Shown here in pieces: positions 34,836 through 42,743 of a DNA stretch of 47,536 nt. The DNA is from Pseudomonadota bacterium (GTDB lineage: Bacteria; Pseudomonadota; Gammaproteobacteria; Burkholderiales; Burkholderiaceae_B), in the NCBI GenBank assembly GCA_023439305.1, contig JAEXOO010000008.1, forward strand, positions 1-47,536, read 5' to 3'. How positions within the stretch are numbered: the first letter of the stretch is position 1; the number at the start of each line of letters is the position of its first letter. A program made the translations under genes and the position numbers. A model generated the notes under the pieces. It saw only the letters and a program-made list of their open reading frames with translations. It was not told the DNA's origin and did no database searches.

Positions 34836-35671
34836 GAATAGCCACTACCGTGCCGGTGATGATGTATCACCATGTCACGCCCGAAGGGGGCATGATCAAC
34901 GCTTCTCCGGAGCATTTCGAGCAGCATTTGAAATGGCTCAGGCGCCATGGCTGGACCAGCCTGACGACCGAGCAGTTTGTCGGCCATCTGCAAGGCCAGG
35001 GGGTGCCGCGCAAGTCGGTGCTGATCACCTTTGATGACGGCTATCTGGACAACTGGGTCTATGCTTATCCTTTGCTCAAGAAGTATGGTTTCAATGCCGT
35101 TATTTTTCTGGTGACCTCCTGGGTCAAGGACGGTCCGGCGAGGCCTCATCTGGGGCAGGGCGACGTTCCCGAGTGTCCTGGCCACCGCGAGTGTGAGGCC
35201 CGCATTGCCGACGGCCGCAGCGACGAGGTCATACTGCGCTGGAGCGAGATTCGCGCCATGCAGCAAGAAGGCGTATTCGAGTTCCACAGCCATACGCATA
35301 CCCATACGCGGTGGGATCTGGGTGAGCAGCGCGCCCAGAAGAATGACAAGATGCGCTGGGAGCTGGAGCAGTCGCGCCAGACATTGATCGCGCAAATGGG
35401 CTCGGTGTCGGATCAGTTCTGCTGGCCGCAAGGCTATTTCGATCCGGATTATGTGCAGATCGCCCAGCAAGCCGGCTTTCGCTATCTGTATACCACCCGT
35501 GCGTTCGGCTCGAACCAGCCTGGCACGGATCCGCTGCATATCTACCGCTTCGCAGTGCGCGATACCACCGGTGCATCAGTAGGGCGCCGTCTGAACGTGG
35601 CCGTGCATCCTGTCATCGGCCCTATCTTCAACAGGTGGAAAGCATGGCGACGACGTCAACGCCAGAAATAA
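34832..35671 (+). CDS. Polysaccharide deacetylase (NodB domain), first of two
   Basis: Carbohydrate esterase family 4-like protein (279 residues). The NodB motifs are present: ITFDDGYLDN (about 67-76, catalytic Asp and first metal Asp) and the His motif FHSHTHTHTRWD (about 151-162). A third motif near WPQGYFDPD is also present. No signal peptide is apparent, so it may act in the cytoplasm on a lipid-linked or nucleotide-linked N-acetylated sugar. It is coupled to the upstream glycosyltransferase (ATGA) and overlaps the next gene by 28 bases. LPS core hexosamine deacetylation is the likely role (inference). Confidence 0.9.
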   Translation: MRIATTVPVMMYHHVTPEGGMINASPEHFEQHLKWLRRHGWTSLTTEQFVGHLQGQGVPRKSVLITFDDGYLDNWVYAYPLLKKYGFNAVIFLVTSWVKDGPARPHLGQGDVPECPGHRECEARIADGRSDEVILRWSEIRAMQQEGVFEFHSHTHTHTRWDLGEQRAQKNDKMRWELEQSRQTLIAQMGSVSDQFCWPQGYFDPDYVQIAQQAGFRYLYTTRAFGSNQPGTDPLHIYRFAVRDTTGASVGRRLNVAVHPVIGPIFNRWKAWRRRQRQK

Positions 35672-36438
35672 GCCGCCACGCCGCTCCCCGGCTTTCCGTC
35701 ATCGTGATCACCAAGAACGAGGAAGCCCATATCCAGGCCTGTCTGGAGTCCGTGGCCTTTGCCGACGAAATCATCGTGGTCGATTCGGGCAGCACCGACC
35801 GCACGGTCGAGATCGCGCGTGCCTTGGGGGCCAAGGTGACGGTCACGTCGGACTGGCCGGGTTTCGGGCCGCAGAAGAATCGGGCGCTGGATCTGGCATC
35901 GGGGCAGTGGGTGCTGTCCATCGACGCGGACGAGCGGGTGACTCCCGAGCTGGCCAAAACGATCTTGCAGGAGCTGGATCAGCCTCGCGCGACAGCCTAT
36001 CGCATTGCGCGCCTGTCCGAATTCGCCGGGCGCTGGATCCGCCACAGCGGTTGGTGGCCGGACCGGGTGCTGCGCTTGTTTCAGCGCGGCACGGCGCGTT
36101 TCAAGGATGTGAAAGTGCATGAAAGCGTACAGACGGATCGGCCGGTGGCTATCTTGAATGGTCACTTTCTGCATTATCCCTACGCCAGCCTGGAAGCGTT
36201 CATCACCAAGATCAACGTTTATTCCACAGAGGCGGCGCTCCAGATGCAGGCGCGTGGCAAGACCACCAGCGTTCCCGGCATCGCCGGTCACGCCATCTGG
36301 ACCTTCGCGCGCCATTACGTGGTGCGGCGCGGTTTTCTGGATGGCTCGCAGGGCTTTATCTTGGCCTGCATGGCCGCTTCGGGCAGCTTGTTTCGTTACA
36401 GCAAGCTCTGGTATTACACGCGCCGGGAGCGCACTTAG
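35644..36438 (+). CDS. Glycosyltransferase family 2, WaaE/KdtX-like
   Basis: GT-A fold transferase of 264 residues. It starts LSVIVITKNEEAHIQACLESV, then VVDSGSTDRT and the metal-binding SIDADERV (near 94-101). This resembles WaaE/KdtX/LgtF enzymes that add glucose to the first heptose of the LPS core. ATG 35644 is preceded by AGGTGG; a GTG three codons earlier is possible. It overlaps the end of the deacetylase gene by 28 bases. Confidence 0.88.
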   Translation: MATTSTPEISRHAAPRLSVIVITKNEEAHIQACLESVAFADEIIVVDSGSTDRTVEIARALGAKVTVTSDWPGFGPQKNRALDLASGQWVLSIDADERVTPELAKTILQELDQPRATAYRIARLSEFAGRWIRHSGWWPDRVLRLFQRGTARFKDVKVHESVQTDRPVAILNGHFLHYPYASLEAFITKINVYSTEAALQMQARGKTTSVPGIAGHAIWTFARHYVVRRGFLDGSQGFILACMAASGSLFRYSKLWYYTRRERT

Positions 36439-36443
36439 CTGCT

Positions 36444-36449
36444 TATAAT
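36444..36449 (+). promoter_or_regulatory. Perfect -10 box six bases before the second deacetylase
   Basis: TATAAT is followed by GCCGCT and then the ATG. Transcription would therefore begin at or next to the start codon. No clear -35 and no ribosome-binding site were found. Confidence 0.45.
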
Positions 36450-36455
36450 GCCGCT

Positions 36456-37184
36456 ATGATTCCGATCCTCATGTACCACCAGATCGGGGTGCCGGCGCCC
36501 AAGGGCTCGCCCTATCGGGGCTTGACTGTGCATCCCACCGACTTTCGCCGCCAGATGACCTGGCTGAAGCGGCTGGGCTATCGCGGCCTGTCCATGGCTC
36601 AGCTCATGCCCTATCTGCGTGGGGAAAAACAAGGCAAGGTGGTGGGCATCAGCTTTGACGACGGCTATCGCAATGTATTCCAGAACGCCATGCCGGTGCT
36701 GGACGAGTTGGGCTTTACCGCTACCAATTACATCGTGGCGCGTCATCTGGATGGTTCCAACTTCTGGGATCAGCCCAAAGGCGTGCCGCACTCCGGCCTG
36801 ATGTCCTTGCCCGAGCTGCGCGCCTGGGTGGCCGCAGGCCACGAGGCGGGATCGCACACCCTGGATCATGTCCATCTGACCGACGTGTCCTCCGAAATCG
36901 CGCAGTATCAGATCGTCCAATCGCGCGTCGAACTGCAGGAACTGCTGCAGGTCGAGGTCAATGCCTTCTGCTACCCCTACGGGGATCAGACCCGGCCTGT
37001 GCGCGATTGGGTGCGTCAGGCGGGTTACCTGAACGCCACGACCACGAACCGTGGGCTGGCGCGGCCTGACGACGACCTGTTTGATCTGCCGCGCGTTACG
37101 GTGGCCCGCTCTACGAATATTCTCCGTTTTCTGCAAAAGTGCGTCACGCGTCTGGAAGATCGGCGCCGCACAACGTCCTCATGA
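36456..37184 (+). CDS. Polysaccharide deacetylase (NodB domain), second of two
   Basis: CE4-like protein of 242 residues, clearly distinct in sequence from the first deacetylase. Motifs are VGISFDDGYRNVF (about 62-74), GSHTLDHVHLT (about 132-142) and FCYPYGDQT (about 172-180). It lacks a signal peptide and starts directly with MIPILMYHQIG, a cytoplasmic-type start. The 17-base gap after the GT2 gene contains a TATAAT, so it may have its own promoter. Its stop overlaps the next glycosyltransferase (ATGA, 37181-37184). Confidence 0.9.
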   Translation: MIPILMYHQIGVPAPKGSPYRGLTVHPTDFRRQMTWLKRLGYRGLSMAQLMPYLRGEKQGKVVGISFDDGYRNVFQNAMPVLDELGFTATNYIVARHLDGSNFWDQPKGVPHSGLMSLPELRAWVAAGHEAGSHTLDHVHLTDVSSEIAQYQIVQSRVELQELLQVEVNAFCYPYGDQTRPVRDWVRQAGYLNATTTNRGLARPDDDLFDLPRVTVARSTNILRFLQKCVTRLEDRRRTTSS

Positions 37185-38353
37185 ATGAATCCAGCTCTAC
37201 GGACGAACTGAATCCGCCGCGTCTGCGCATCGCCTTCGTGGTGGATCGTTTCGGCAACCGTTTTGGCGGGGCGGAAGCCTATGGTGTGGAGCTGATGCGC
37301 GAGTTGGCACGGCATCACGATATCACCGTGTTCGCGCGCGATTACGACAAGCGCTGCGATCTGAAGCTGTCTTATGTGCCTATACGCCATTGGTCTCGCT
37401 GGCCGGGCTGGATACGCAGCTGGCTGTTTGCGCGCAAGGCGGCGCATGCCACGGCGCGCGGTTTTGATATCGTGCATTCGCACATGAATGGCTGGTGCGG
37501 CGATGTTGAAGTCGTGCACGTCACGCCGGTGCGCTACAACTGGCGCGTGCGCGCCTTACCCTGGCTGAAAAAGCTGGGTTCGTACATCAGCCCCCGGGTG
37601 GGAATGTATCTGCACCTGGAGCGGCGCCGGCTGCGACCGGGGCCGCAGGCGGTGGTGGCGGTCTCCGGACTGATCGCCGAGCAGTTGCAACAGGCGTACG
37701 GCAGCGTGCATCCTTATCCTGTGATTGCTCCGGGCGTTCTGACGCCGCAGCCAGACAGCGGCGGCCAGGAGCGTGAAGAGACCCGCGCCACGCTGGGACT
37801 GGGGCAAGAGCAAATTGTCTGCTTGCTGGTGGCGCGCAACCCCTTGCGCAAAGGCCTGGCTACCGCACTGGCGGCCCTGGCCCAGTTGCCAGACTCTTAT
37901 CGTTTGCTGGTGGTGGGCGGTAAACCCAGCCTGCGCGATGACATGCGGCGCCAACTGACCGAGCAAGGTCTGCAGGATCGCGTCGTGCTGGTGGGCGAAA
38001 CGTCCAATGTCGAGCCCTACTACCGTGCTGCCGATATTTATGTCCATCCCACCTTGAACGACAGTTTCGGCATGGCTCCGCTGGAGGCCATGTCCTATGG
38101 CTTGCCGGTCGTTCTCAGTCCCAGTCCCTGGTGCGGCTTTGCGCAGTATGTTCGCGCGGGACACCATGCCGTGCTGCTGAGTCACCCTGAAGACGCTGAG
38201 GAATTGGCCCACGCCGTTCGCCGGCTGGGCGAAGACAAGCAGGCGGCTCTAGCGTTGGCGCAGAACTCCCGCGAACTGCTGGTCGAGTTCAGTTGGCCTG
38301 CCGTGGCGCAGCGCTACCAGTCCTTATATCAAGAAATTCTGAAGCGTCGCTGA
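37181..38353 (+). CDS. Glycosyltransferase family 4, WaaG-like
   Basis: GT-B transferase of 390 residues. FVVDRFGNRFGGAEAYGVELMREL at the N-terminus and PLEAMSYGLPVVLSPSPWCGF near residue 305 resemble WaaG/RfaG, which adds a sugar to heptose II of the core. ATG 37181 (overlapping the deacetylase stop) was chosen over GTG 37139 because of the translational-coupling pattern shared by its neighbours. The exact sugar is unknown. Confidence 0.9.
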   Translation: MNESSSTDELNPPRLRIAFVVDRFGNRFGGAEAYGVELMRELARHHDITVFARDYDKRCDLKLSYVPIRHWSRWPGWIRSWLFARKAAHATARGFDIVHSHMNGWCGDVEVVHVTPVRYNWRVRALPWLKKLGSYISPRVGMYLHLERRRLRPGPQAVVAVSGLIAEQLQQAYGSVHPYPVIAPGVLTPQPDSGGQEREETRATLGLGQEQIVCLLVARNPLRKGLATALAALAQLPDSYRLLVVGGKPSLRDDMRRQLTEQGLQDRVVLVGETSNVEPYYRAADIYVHPTLNDSFGMAPLEAMSYGLPVVLSPSPWCGFAQYVRAGHHAVLLSHPEDAEELAHAVRRLGEDKQAALALAQNSRELLVEFSWPAVAQRYQSLYQEILKRR

Positions 38354-38497
38354 GTGCAGGTGTTGTATTTAGGTTGCGTTTAAACCCGATTCACCCCATT
38401 CAGCTATTGTTCAGTCTACGCTTAGCCAGATACACTCCGTCACGTATAGGCATCTATTCGGGATGCCGCGTGGGTTTAGCAATTGGCGGAGCGATTC

Positions 38498-39640
38498 TTG
38501 AAAGTTCTCATTACCGATATCCATCACGGCAACGGCGGCGGTCACGTGACCTACGTCCTGAGCCTGTTGCGGGAAATGGCGGACCGTTGCGAATTCACGC
38601 TGGCTGCGCCACCCACCGGGCGCCTGTTCAAAGAAGCGTCGCGCCTGCCCCATGTGCGCGTCCTGCCCGGTCTGTATACGTCGCGGGTTTTTGCCGCGGT
38701 GCCCGAAATCCTGCGACTGCGCCGCTTTCTGAAGGAAGAGCGCTTTGATATCGCCCACTGCAATGGCGGGGCGGATCATCGCCACCTGATGGCGGCCAGC
38801 CTGGGCCTGAGCGAAGCGCCGGCTATTGTGTGGACCAAACACAACACCAACAAGGTGGACAGTTTCGGCCATCGGCTGCGCGCTCGTTTCGGCACGCAGT
38901 CGGCCATCGCCGTGTGCGAGTTTGTCGAGCGCCAGCTGCAGCAATCAGGTTATGCCCGCGCGCCTATCACCGTGGTGCGCAACGGCATTGATATCTCTTA
39001 CCTGACGCCACCTTCCCGTTTGCAGCGGGAGCAGGCCCGCAGCGAGTTTTTCCCCGATTTGCCGCAGGACGCTTTGGTGTTCGGCAGCATCGGCGGCACC
39101 GATCTCAACAAAGGCTGGCTGCTGCTGGTCGAGGCCGTCAGCCGGCTGGCTCCGGAACTGCGCGGCCGCATACGGATCCTGGTGGCAGGCGATCCGCCCA
39201 ACGACGCCATGATGGCGCGCGTACGCGAATTAGGCATGCAGGACATGGTCAGCTTTCCCGGTCTGGTGTCGGACGTGCGCCGTATTCTGGCAGCCAGCGA
39301 CGTGGGCTTTGTGCTGTCCTATCGCGAAGCCGCTTCGTATGCCAGTTGCGAAACCATGGCCGCGGGATTGCCCACGCTGGTATCGGCGGCCGGCGGCTTG
39401 CCTGAAAATGTACGTGACGGACTGGATGGCTGGGTAGTTCCGGTCGGGGATGTGCAGGCTTTGCAGCACTATCTGCAGCAATTGCTGGCCGGGCGTTTTT
39501 GCTTGCGTACCTTGGGCGGCAATGCACGCCAGCGCGTGGAGCAGGAGTTCTCCATGAGCAAGTTCGCCGCCGACACCGAAGTCGTCTACCGGCGCGCGCG
39601 TGCGCAACTGAACGGAGTGAGTCAGGCCGCCTTGGTCTGA
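38498..39640 (+). CDS. Glycosyltransferase family 4
   Basis: GT-B transferase of 380 residues, with a glycine-rich acceptor-side start (ITDIHHGNGGGHVTYVLSLL) and the donor motif SYASCETMAAGLPTLVSAAGGLPENV (about 288-313). The best start is the TTG at 38498, which has GGAG six bases upstream; another TTG at 38483 is possible and no ATG fits. The gap of 144 bases from the previous gene holds a weak promoter-like pair (TTGTTC 38407, TACACT 38431). Probably part of LPS core or a related surface glycan. Confidence 0.88.
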   Translation: MKVLITDIHHGNGGGHVTYVLSLLREMADRCEFTLAAPPTGRLFKEASRLPHVRVLPGLYTSRVFAAVPEILRLRRFLKEERFDIAHCNGGADHRHLMAASLGLSEAPAIVWTKHNTNKVDSFGHRLRARFGTQSAIAVCEFVERQLQQSGYARAPITVVRNGIDISYLTPPSRLQREQARSEFFPDLPQDALVFGSIGGTDLNKGWLLLVEAVSRLAPELRGRIRILVAGDPPNDAMMARVRELGMQDMVSFPGLVSDVRRILAASDVGFVLSYREAASYASCETMAAGLPTLVSAAGGLPENVRDGLDGWVVPVGDVQALQHYLQQLLAGRFCLRTLGGNARQRVEQEFSMSKFAADTEVVYRRARAQLNGVSQAALV

Positions 39641-39776
39641 TCAAGACCTATTGGCGCGTCTCAGCGCCAGGTCGGCTTGGAGCCCAGCCCGCAGGCGCCG
39701 TCAGGCTTTCCCTGCATCCTGCAATCGGCCACCCACTGGAAGGTTTAAATGACGAGCAATCTGGCGAGGTTGGTCG

Positions 39777-40388
39777 TTAATTATTCTGTGCCGCCCTGAT
39801 AGTGGAGAATTCTGTGCGAGCCTCCATTTCCATCAAGAAATTTCGAGCTGCGGCATTGTCGACAGAATTTCGTTCAATGGTTTCTAGGACTTGCGGTAAC
39901 CATTTGGGGCGCGAGTCTTTTCGATAGTCCTCATAGGCCACCGCATCTATGCGATGCCTTTCTCGGATCACATATTTTCTGCTTAGCGGGTAAAAATACT
40001 TGCTTCCTAAACTGAATATGGCACGCTCGTCCTTGTTTGGGCATCTTTCTTTGGTAAGAAGCAATGCGTAGCCGATTGGTTTGTCGGGTTGTGGTTTCAA
40101 GACCATATCTGTGCCAGGTTGCGACTCTTCCCAGTCTCGAGCGTACTCAACCATTATGCCGTCGTAATGGCATAACTTCACCCATAACGGTGCTTGTTGG
40201 GTCATGGAAATAGCATAAACCTGTACGCCGGTCTGGTGCTCAATATCGGAGTCGGCATTGGCAACAATGTTGATGCTCTGATTAGTTGCCGTTGCGGCCA
40301 GGTGAACAACATCGAGACCAACGCACCCGGAAAGCATGGTTGTGAATCCAAGTGGGAAAAGGATTTTTTTGATGGTTTTGACGCTCAT
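39777..40388 (-). CDS. Predicted lipoprotein of unknown function, AT-rich
   Basis: A 203-residue protein I do not recognise. It starts with a lysine-rich n-region (VKTIKK), a hydrophobic stretch and a lipobox LSGC, so C22 would be lipidated and the protein anchored in the envelope. The rest is mixed, without an obvious repeat or catalytic motif. Base composition and codon use are visibly more AT-rich than all neighbours, and the upstream 100 bases are also AT-rich. It is oriented against the glycosyltransferases. This suggests recent acquisition. A -10-like TATAAA lies only a few bases before the ATG, and there is no ribosome site. Confidence 0.75.
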   Translation of the reverse strand: MSVKTIKKILFPLGFTTMLSGCVGLDVVHLAATATNQSINIVANADSDIEHQTGVQVYAISMTQQAPLWVKLCHYDGIMVEYARDWEESQPGTDMVLKPQPDKPIGYALLLTKERCPNKDERAIFSLGSKYFYPLSRKYVIRERHRIDAVAYEDYRKDSRPKWLPQVLETIERNSVDNAAARNFLMEMEARTEFSTIRAAQNN

Positions 40389-40672
40389 TCTATTTATATT
40401 GGAGGCAAGTTCGAGATTAATGGACGCTCATGTCTTTCATTTTTCACAATGAAAATAGATTGTCTAAATACAAACTACGACGTTTTATGAAAAAACTTTA
40501 GAGTGCCCAGCGAAACTCGAGGCTTATCGCGACATGCCGGAAGCGAATGAGTCCGTGTCCCGATAGGTATCGGGCACAGAGGAATTATCGGTGGCAACAG
40601 AAGTCCCACTTGGCAAAGCAGGGCGTTCGTCAGAACGTCAGATTGACAAGGGCGGGGACGGCGAATCCAAAA
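40389..40672. other. AT-rich to mixed intergenic region
   Basis: No gene supported. The first 110 bases are AT-rich like the adjoining lipoprotein gene; composition then returns to that of the chromosome. The only structure seen is a small hairpin CCCGAT-AGGT-ATCGGG around 40559-40574. Confidence 0.4.
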
Positions 40673-40933
40673 TCACCTTGCGGGGAGGGTGAGCTCTTCA
40701 AGCTTCAGTAGCCACGTTATGGCCTGTTCACGGCTGTCGCAACAAAGCTCGGCGCTTGGCTGGAGTGATGAACAGACATGGGGCCGGTCAGGATGGCCGA
40801 AGATCCGACAACGCATGTTGTCGTCCAATTGGACGCACTTGGTGTTGGCCGGTTTGCCGTCCGGCATGCCCGGAATAGGGCTGGAAATGGATGGGGCAAT
40901 GCAGCAGGCGCCGCAGCGGTCGCGGCAATTCAT
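40673..40933 (-). CDS. YkgJ-type Cys-cluster protein
   Basis: An 86-residue protein rich in cysteine: C3, C7, C10, C11, C33, C42, C54, C64 and C65. The opening CRDRCGACC and the RCRIFGHPDRPHVC block match the YkgJ family, thought to bind zinc or an iron-sulfur cluster; function unknown. ATG 40933 overlaps the stop of the upstream ElyC/YdcF-like gene (ATGA). The long upstream frame is a shadow of that gene. It is the last gene of the minus-strand trio. Confidence 0.85.
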   Translation of the reverse strand: MNCRDRCGACCIAPSISSPIPGMPDGKPANTKCVQLDDNMRCRIFGHPDRPHVCSSLQPSAELCCDSREQAITWLLKLEELTLPAR

Positions 40934-41694
40934 GTCCAGCCTCGCGACCAATACACCAGAATCCCGACATATTCTTTGATGATGGAACGGCTCGATTGAA
41001 GAGCGAGCATGCTGGGCCGCCAGCGAGAAAAGCCGGGCGTGTCGGGCAGGGTGATCTGGGGCGCTGCGCCGGCGGCGATCACATCCACGCCTTGCTTGCG
41101 GAATATAGCCATGGCTCTGGGCATATGCAGGGCCGAAGTCACCAGCAGCACCTGCTTGAAATTTCGGCTGTCCAGCAGGCGGGCGGTATATTCGCCATTC
41201 TGTTGCGTGGTCTGGCTGTTGTTTTCCATCAGGGCGGCCGAAGCCGGCACATCCAGCGCCTTCAGGGTGTGGGCCATCATTTGCGCTTCGCTGACCCCGC
41301 CGTCCAGGGCGGCGCCCGAAAGAACGATATAGGGCGCGCGGTCGGCCTTGTAGAGGTCGGCGGCGCGTTCCACACGGGCCGAGGTCTTGCGTGCGCTGTC
41401 CTGCAAAAACCAGTTGCTGCGGTTCTGGGCGGTATAGCCGCCCAGAACGACGATGGCATCGGCTTGCTGCACCTGGGCAGCAGGCTGATAGGGATACATG
41501 TTTTCCAGGTAGCCTCCCAACCACAGGCTGGTCGCCGGCAGGGACCAGGCTCCTGCCCATAGCAGACCGCTGAGCGCCAATGCTGCAGCGGTTTTACGGT
41601 GGCGAGTGACGAACAAGATGACCGCCAGCAAGAGCAGGGCGGCGAACAGGTTCAGTGGGATGACAAGACTGGTCAGGAGATTGGAGAGATTCAT
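40930..41694 (-). CDS. ElyC/SanA/YdcF family (DUF218) membrane protein
   Basis: 254 residues with two N-terminal membrane helices (about 8-31 and 36-56) and a periplasmic-looking DUF218 domain starting QADAIVVLGGYT (about 77-88), with later VLSGAALDGG, ENNSQTTQQNGEYT and LVTSALHMPRA. The two-helix layout and length match ElyC, which affects envelope and undecaprenyl-linked precursor metabolism in E. coli. It is coupled by ATGA overlaps to the heptosyltransferase upstream and the YkgJ-like gene downstream. Confidence 0.9.
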   Translation of the reverse strand: MNLSNLLTSLVIPLNLFAALLLLAVILFVTRHRKTAAALALSGLLWAGAWSLPATSLWLGGYLENMYPYQPAAQVQQADAIVVLGGYTAQNRSNWFLQDSARKTSARVERAADLYKADRAPYIVLSGAALDGGVSEAQMMAHTLKALDVPASAALMENNSQTTQQNGEYTARLLDSRNFKQVLLVTSALHMPRAMAIFRKQGVDVIAAGAAPQITLPDTPGFSRWRPSMLALQSSRSIIKEYVGILVYWSRGWT

Positions 41695-42653
41695 GTGGGC
41701 TCCGGTACAGGCTGGAGAGCGGACAGGACTTCCTGCAGTTCGGGCCATAGTCCGTCCCGGCCCAGTGACAGGGCCTGCGGCGACCAAGGGCCGGTATCTT
41801 CAGGATTGGTGACGCCGCACAGTGTCAGTTGCCGCGCGCTTACGGCCGCAGCCACGTGCGATACGCCGGAGTCGTTGCACACCACCCATTGGGCCTGTTG
41901 ACAGAGCCGGGCAAAAGCGCCCAGAGGCAAAGGGGGCAGGCAGCGGGCCGTCGGGGCATTGGCCAGTGCGGCTTCGTGCTCGTTGGGAGGCGGGCACATG
42001 ATGACGGTCTTGCCTTGCGCCTGAAGCGCACGGGTCAAGGCGTCGAAATGGGGCCAGACTTTCACGCGGCCCTTGTGCAAGCCCGTGGCGGTGGGGGCAA
42101 TCAGGATGTAGTCGCCTGCACGCAGGGCGGCTTGGCGCAGGCTGTTGTCGCCTTCCTGGCGCTGCAGCGGAGTCAACTGCAGATTCAGCGTGGCGGGCGC
42201 AGCTGCCGGGACCGGATTCAGACGCCAGCGCAGCAGGGCCTGGCGCACGATGTGGAACCAGGATTCCACCGCATGCACAGGGGCGGCGGGTTTGCTCAGT
42301 GGCCAGCGCAGCAATAGGCTGCGCCCGTCGTCCCGATAGCCGTAGGCGGGCAGGCCAGCGAGCTTGAAGGTCAGGGCGCTGGTCAGCGAGTCGGGCAGCA
42401 AGATGCCCGCCGCGCGCTGGTGGCCAGCTTGACGGCGGTAGCGGCGGATGGCCCAGCCGTCGCGGCGCCACTGCCCGCTCATGGGAACAAAGCCGTGCAG
42501 GGGATAAGCCGACAGCAGCTCCTTGGCCCAGGGGCGGGCGCAAACAACCACCGGCAGGCCTGTGTCCAGCAAGGCCTGCAGGCACGGCAGGCTCATGCAG
42601 ACATCACCCAGCCAGTTGGGGAGTCGCAGGTAGAGAGCAGAGGGTTGAGGCAT
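41691..42653 (-). CDS. Glycosyltransferase family 9, heptosyltransferase II-like
   Basis: GT9 protein of 320 residues related to WaaF/WaaC, which add L-glycero-D-manno-heptose to the LPS inner core. The start LYLRLPNWLGDVCMSLPCLQALL corresponds to the WaaF N-terminus. IAPTATGLHKGRVKVWPHF (about 184-202) and VCNDSGVSHVAAAVSA with LCGVTNPEDTGPWSP (about 258-290) form the ADP-heptose site. It is divergent from msbA with a 90-base gap and heads a coupled three-gene set. waaF is the likeliest identity, but WaaC or WaaQ-type specificity is not excluded. Confidence 0.88.
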   Translation of the reverse strand: MPQPSALYLRLPNWLGDVCMSLPCLQALLDTGLPVVVCARPWAKELLSAYPLHGFVPMSGQWRRDGWAIRRYRRQAGHQRAAGILLPDSLTSALTFKLAGLPAYGYRDDGRSLLLRWPLSKPAAPVHAVESWFHIVRQALLRWRLNPVPAAAPATLNLQLTPLQRQEGDNSLRQAALRAGDYILIAPTATGLHKGRVKVWPHFDALTRALQAQGKTVIMCPPPNEHEAALANAPTARCLPPLPLGAFARLCQQAQWVVCNDSGVSHVAAAVSARQLTLCGVTNPEDTGPWSPQALSLGRDGLWPELQEVLSALQPVPEPT

Positions 42654-42743
42654 GAACAGGACTGCGTGGAAACACGATCTTCAGCCCGGACGCTCAGCGC
42701 CCGGCAATGAACGTTAAAATGAAAACAATTACATAGTATATAG

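Noticed and set aside
40400..40412. GGAGGCAAGT, resembling the AGGCAA bulge motif of the structured elements
   Set aside because: None of the surrounding helices or other loops is present; chance match.
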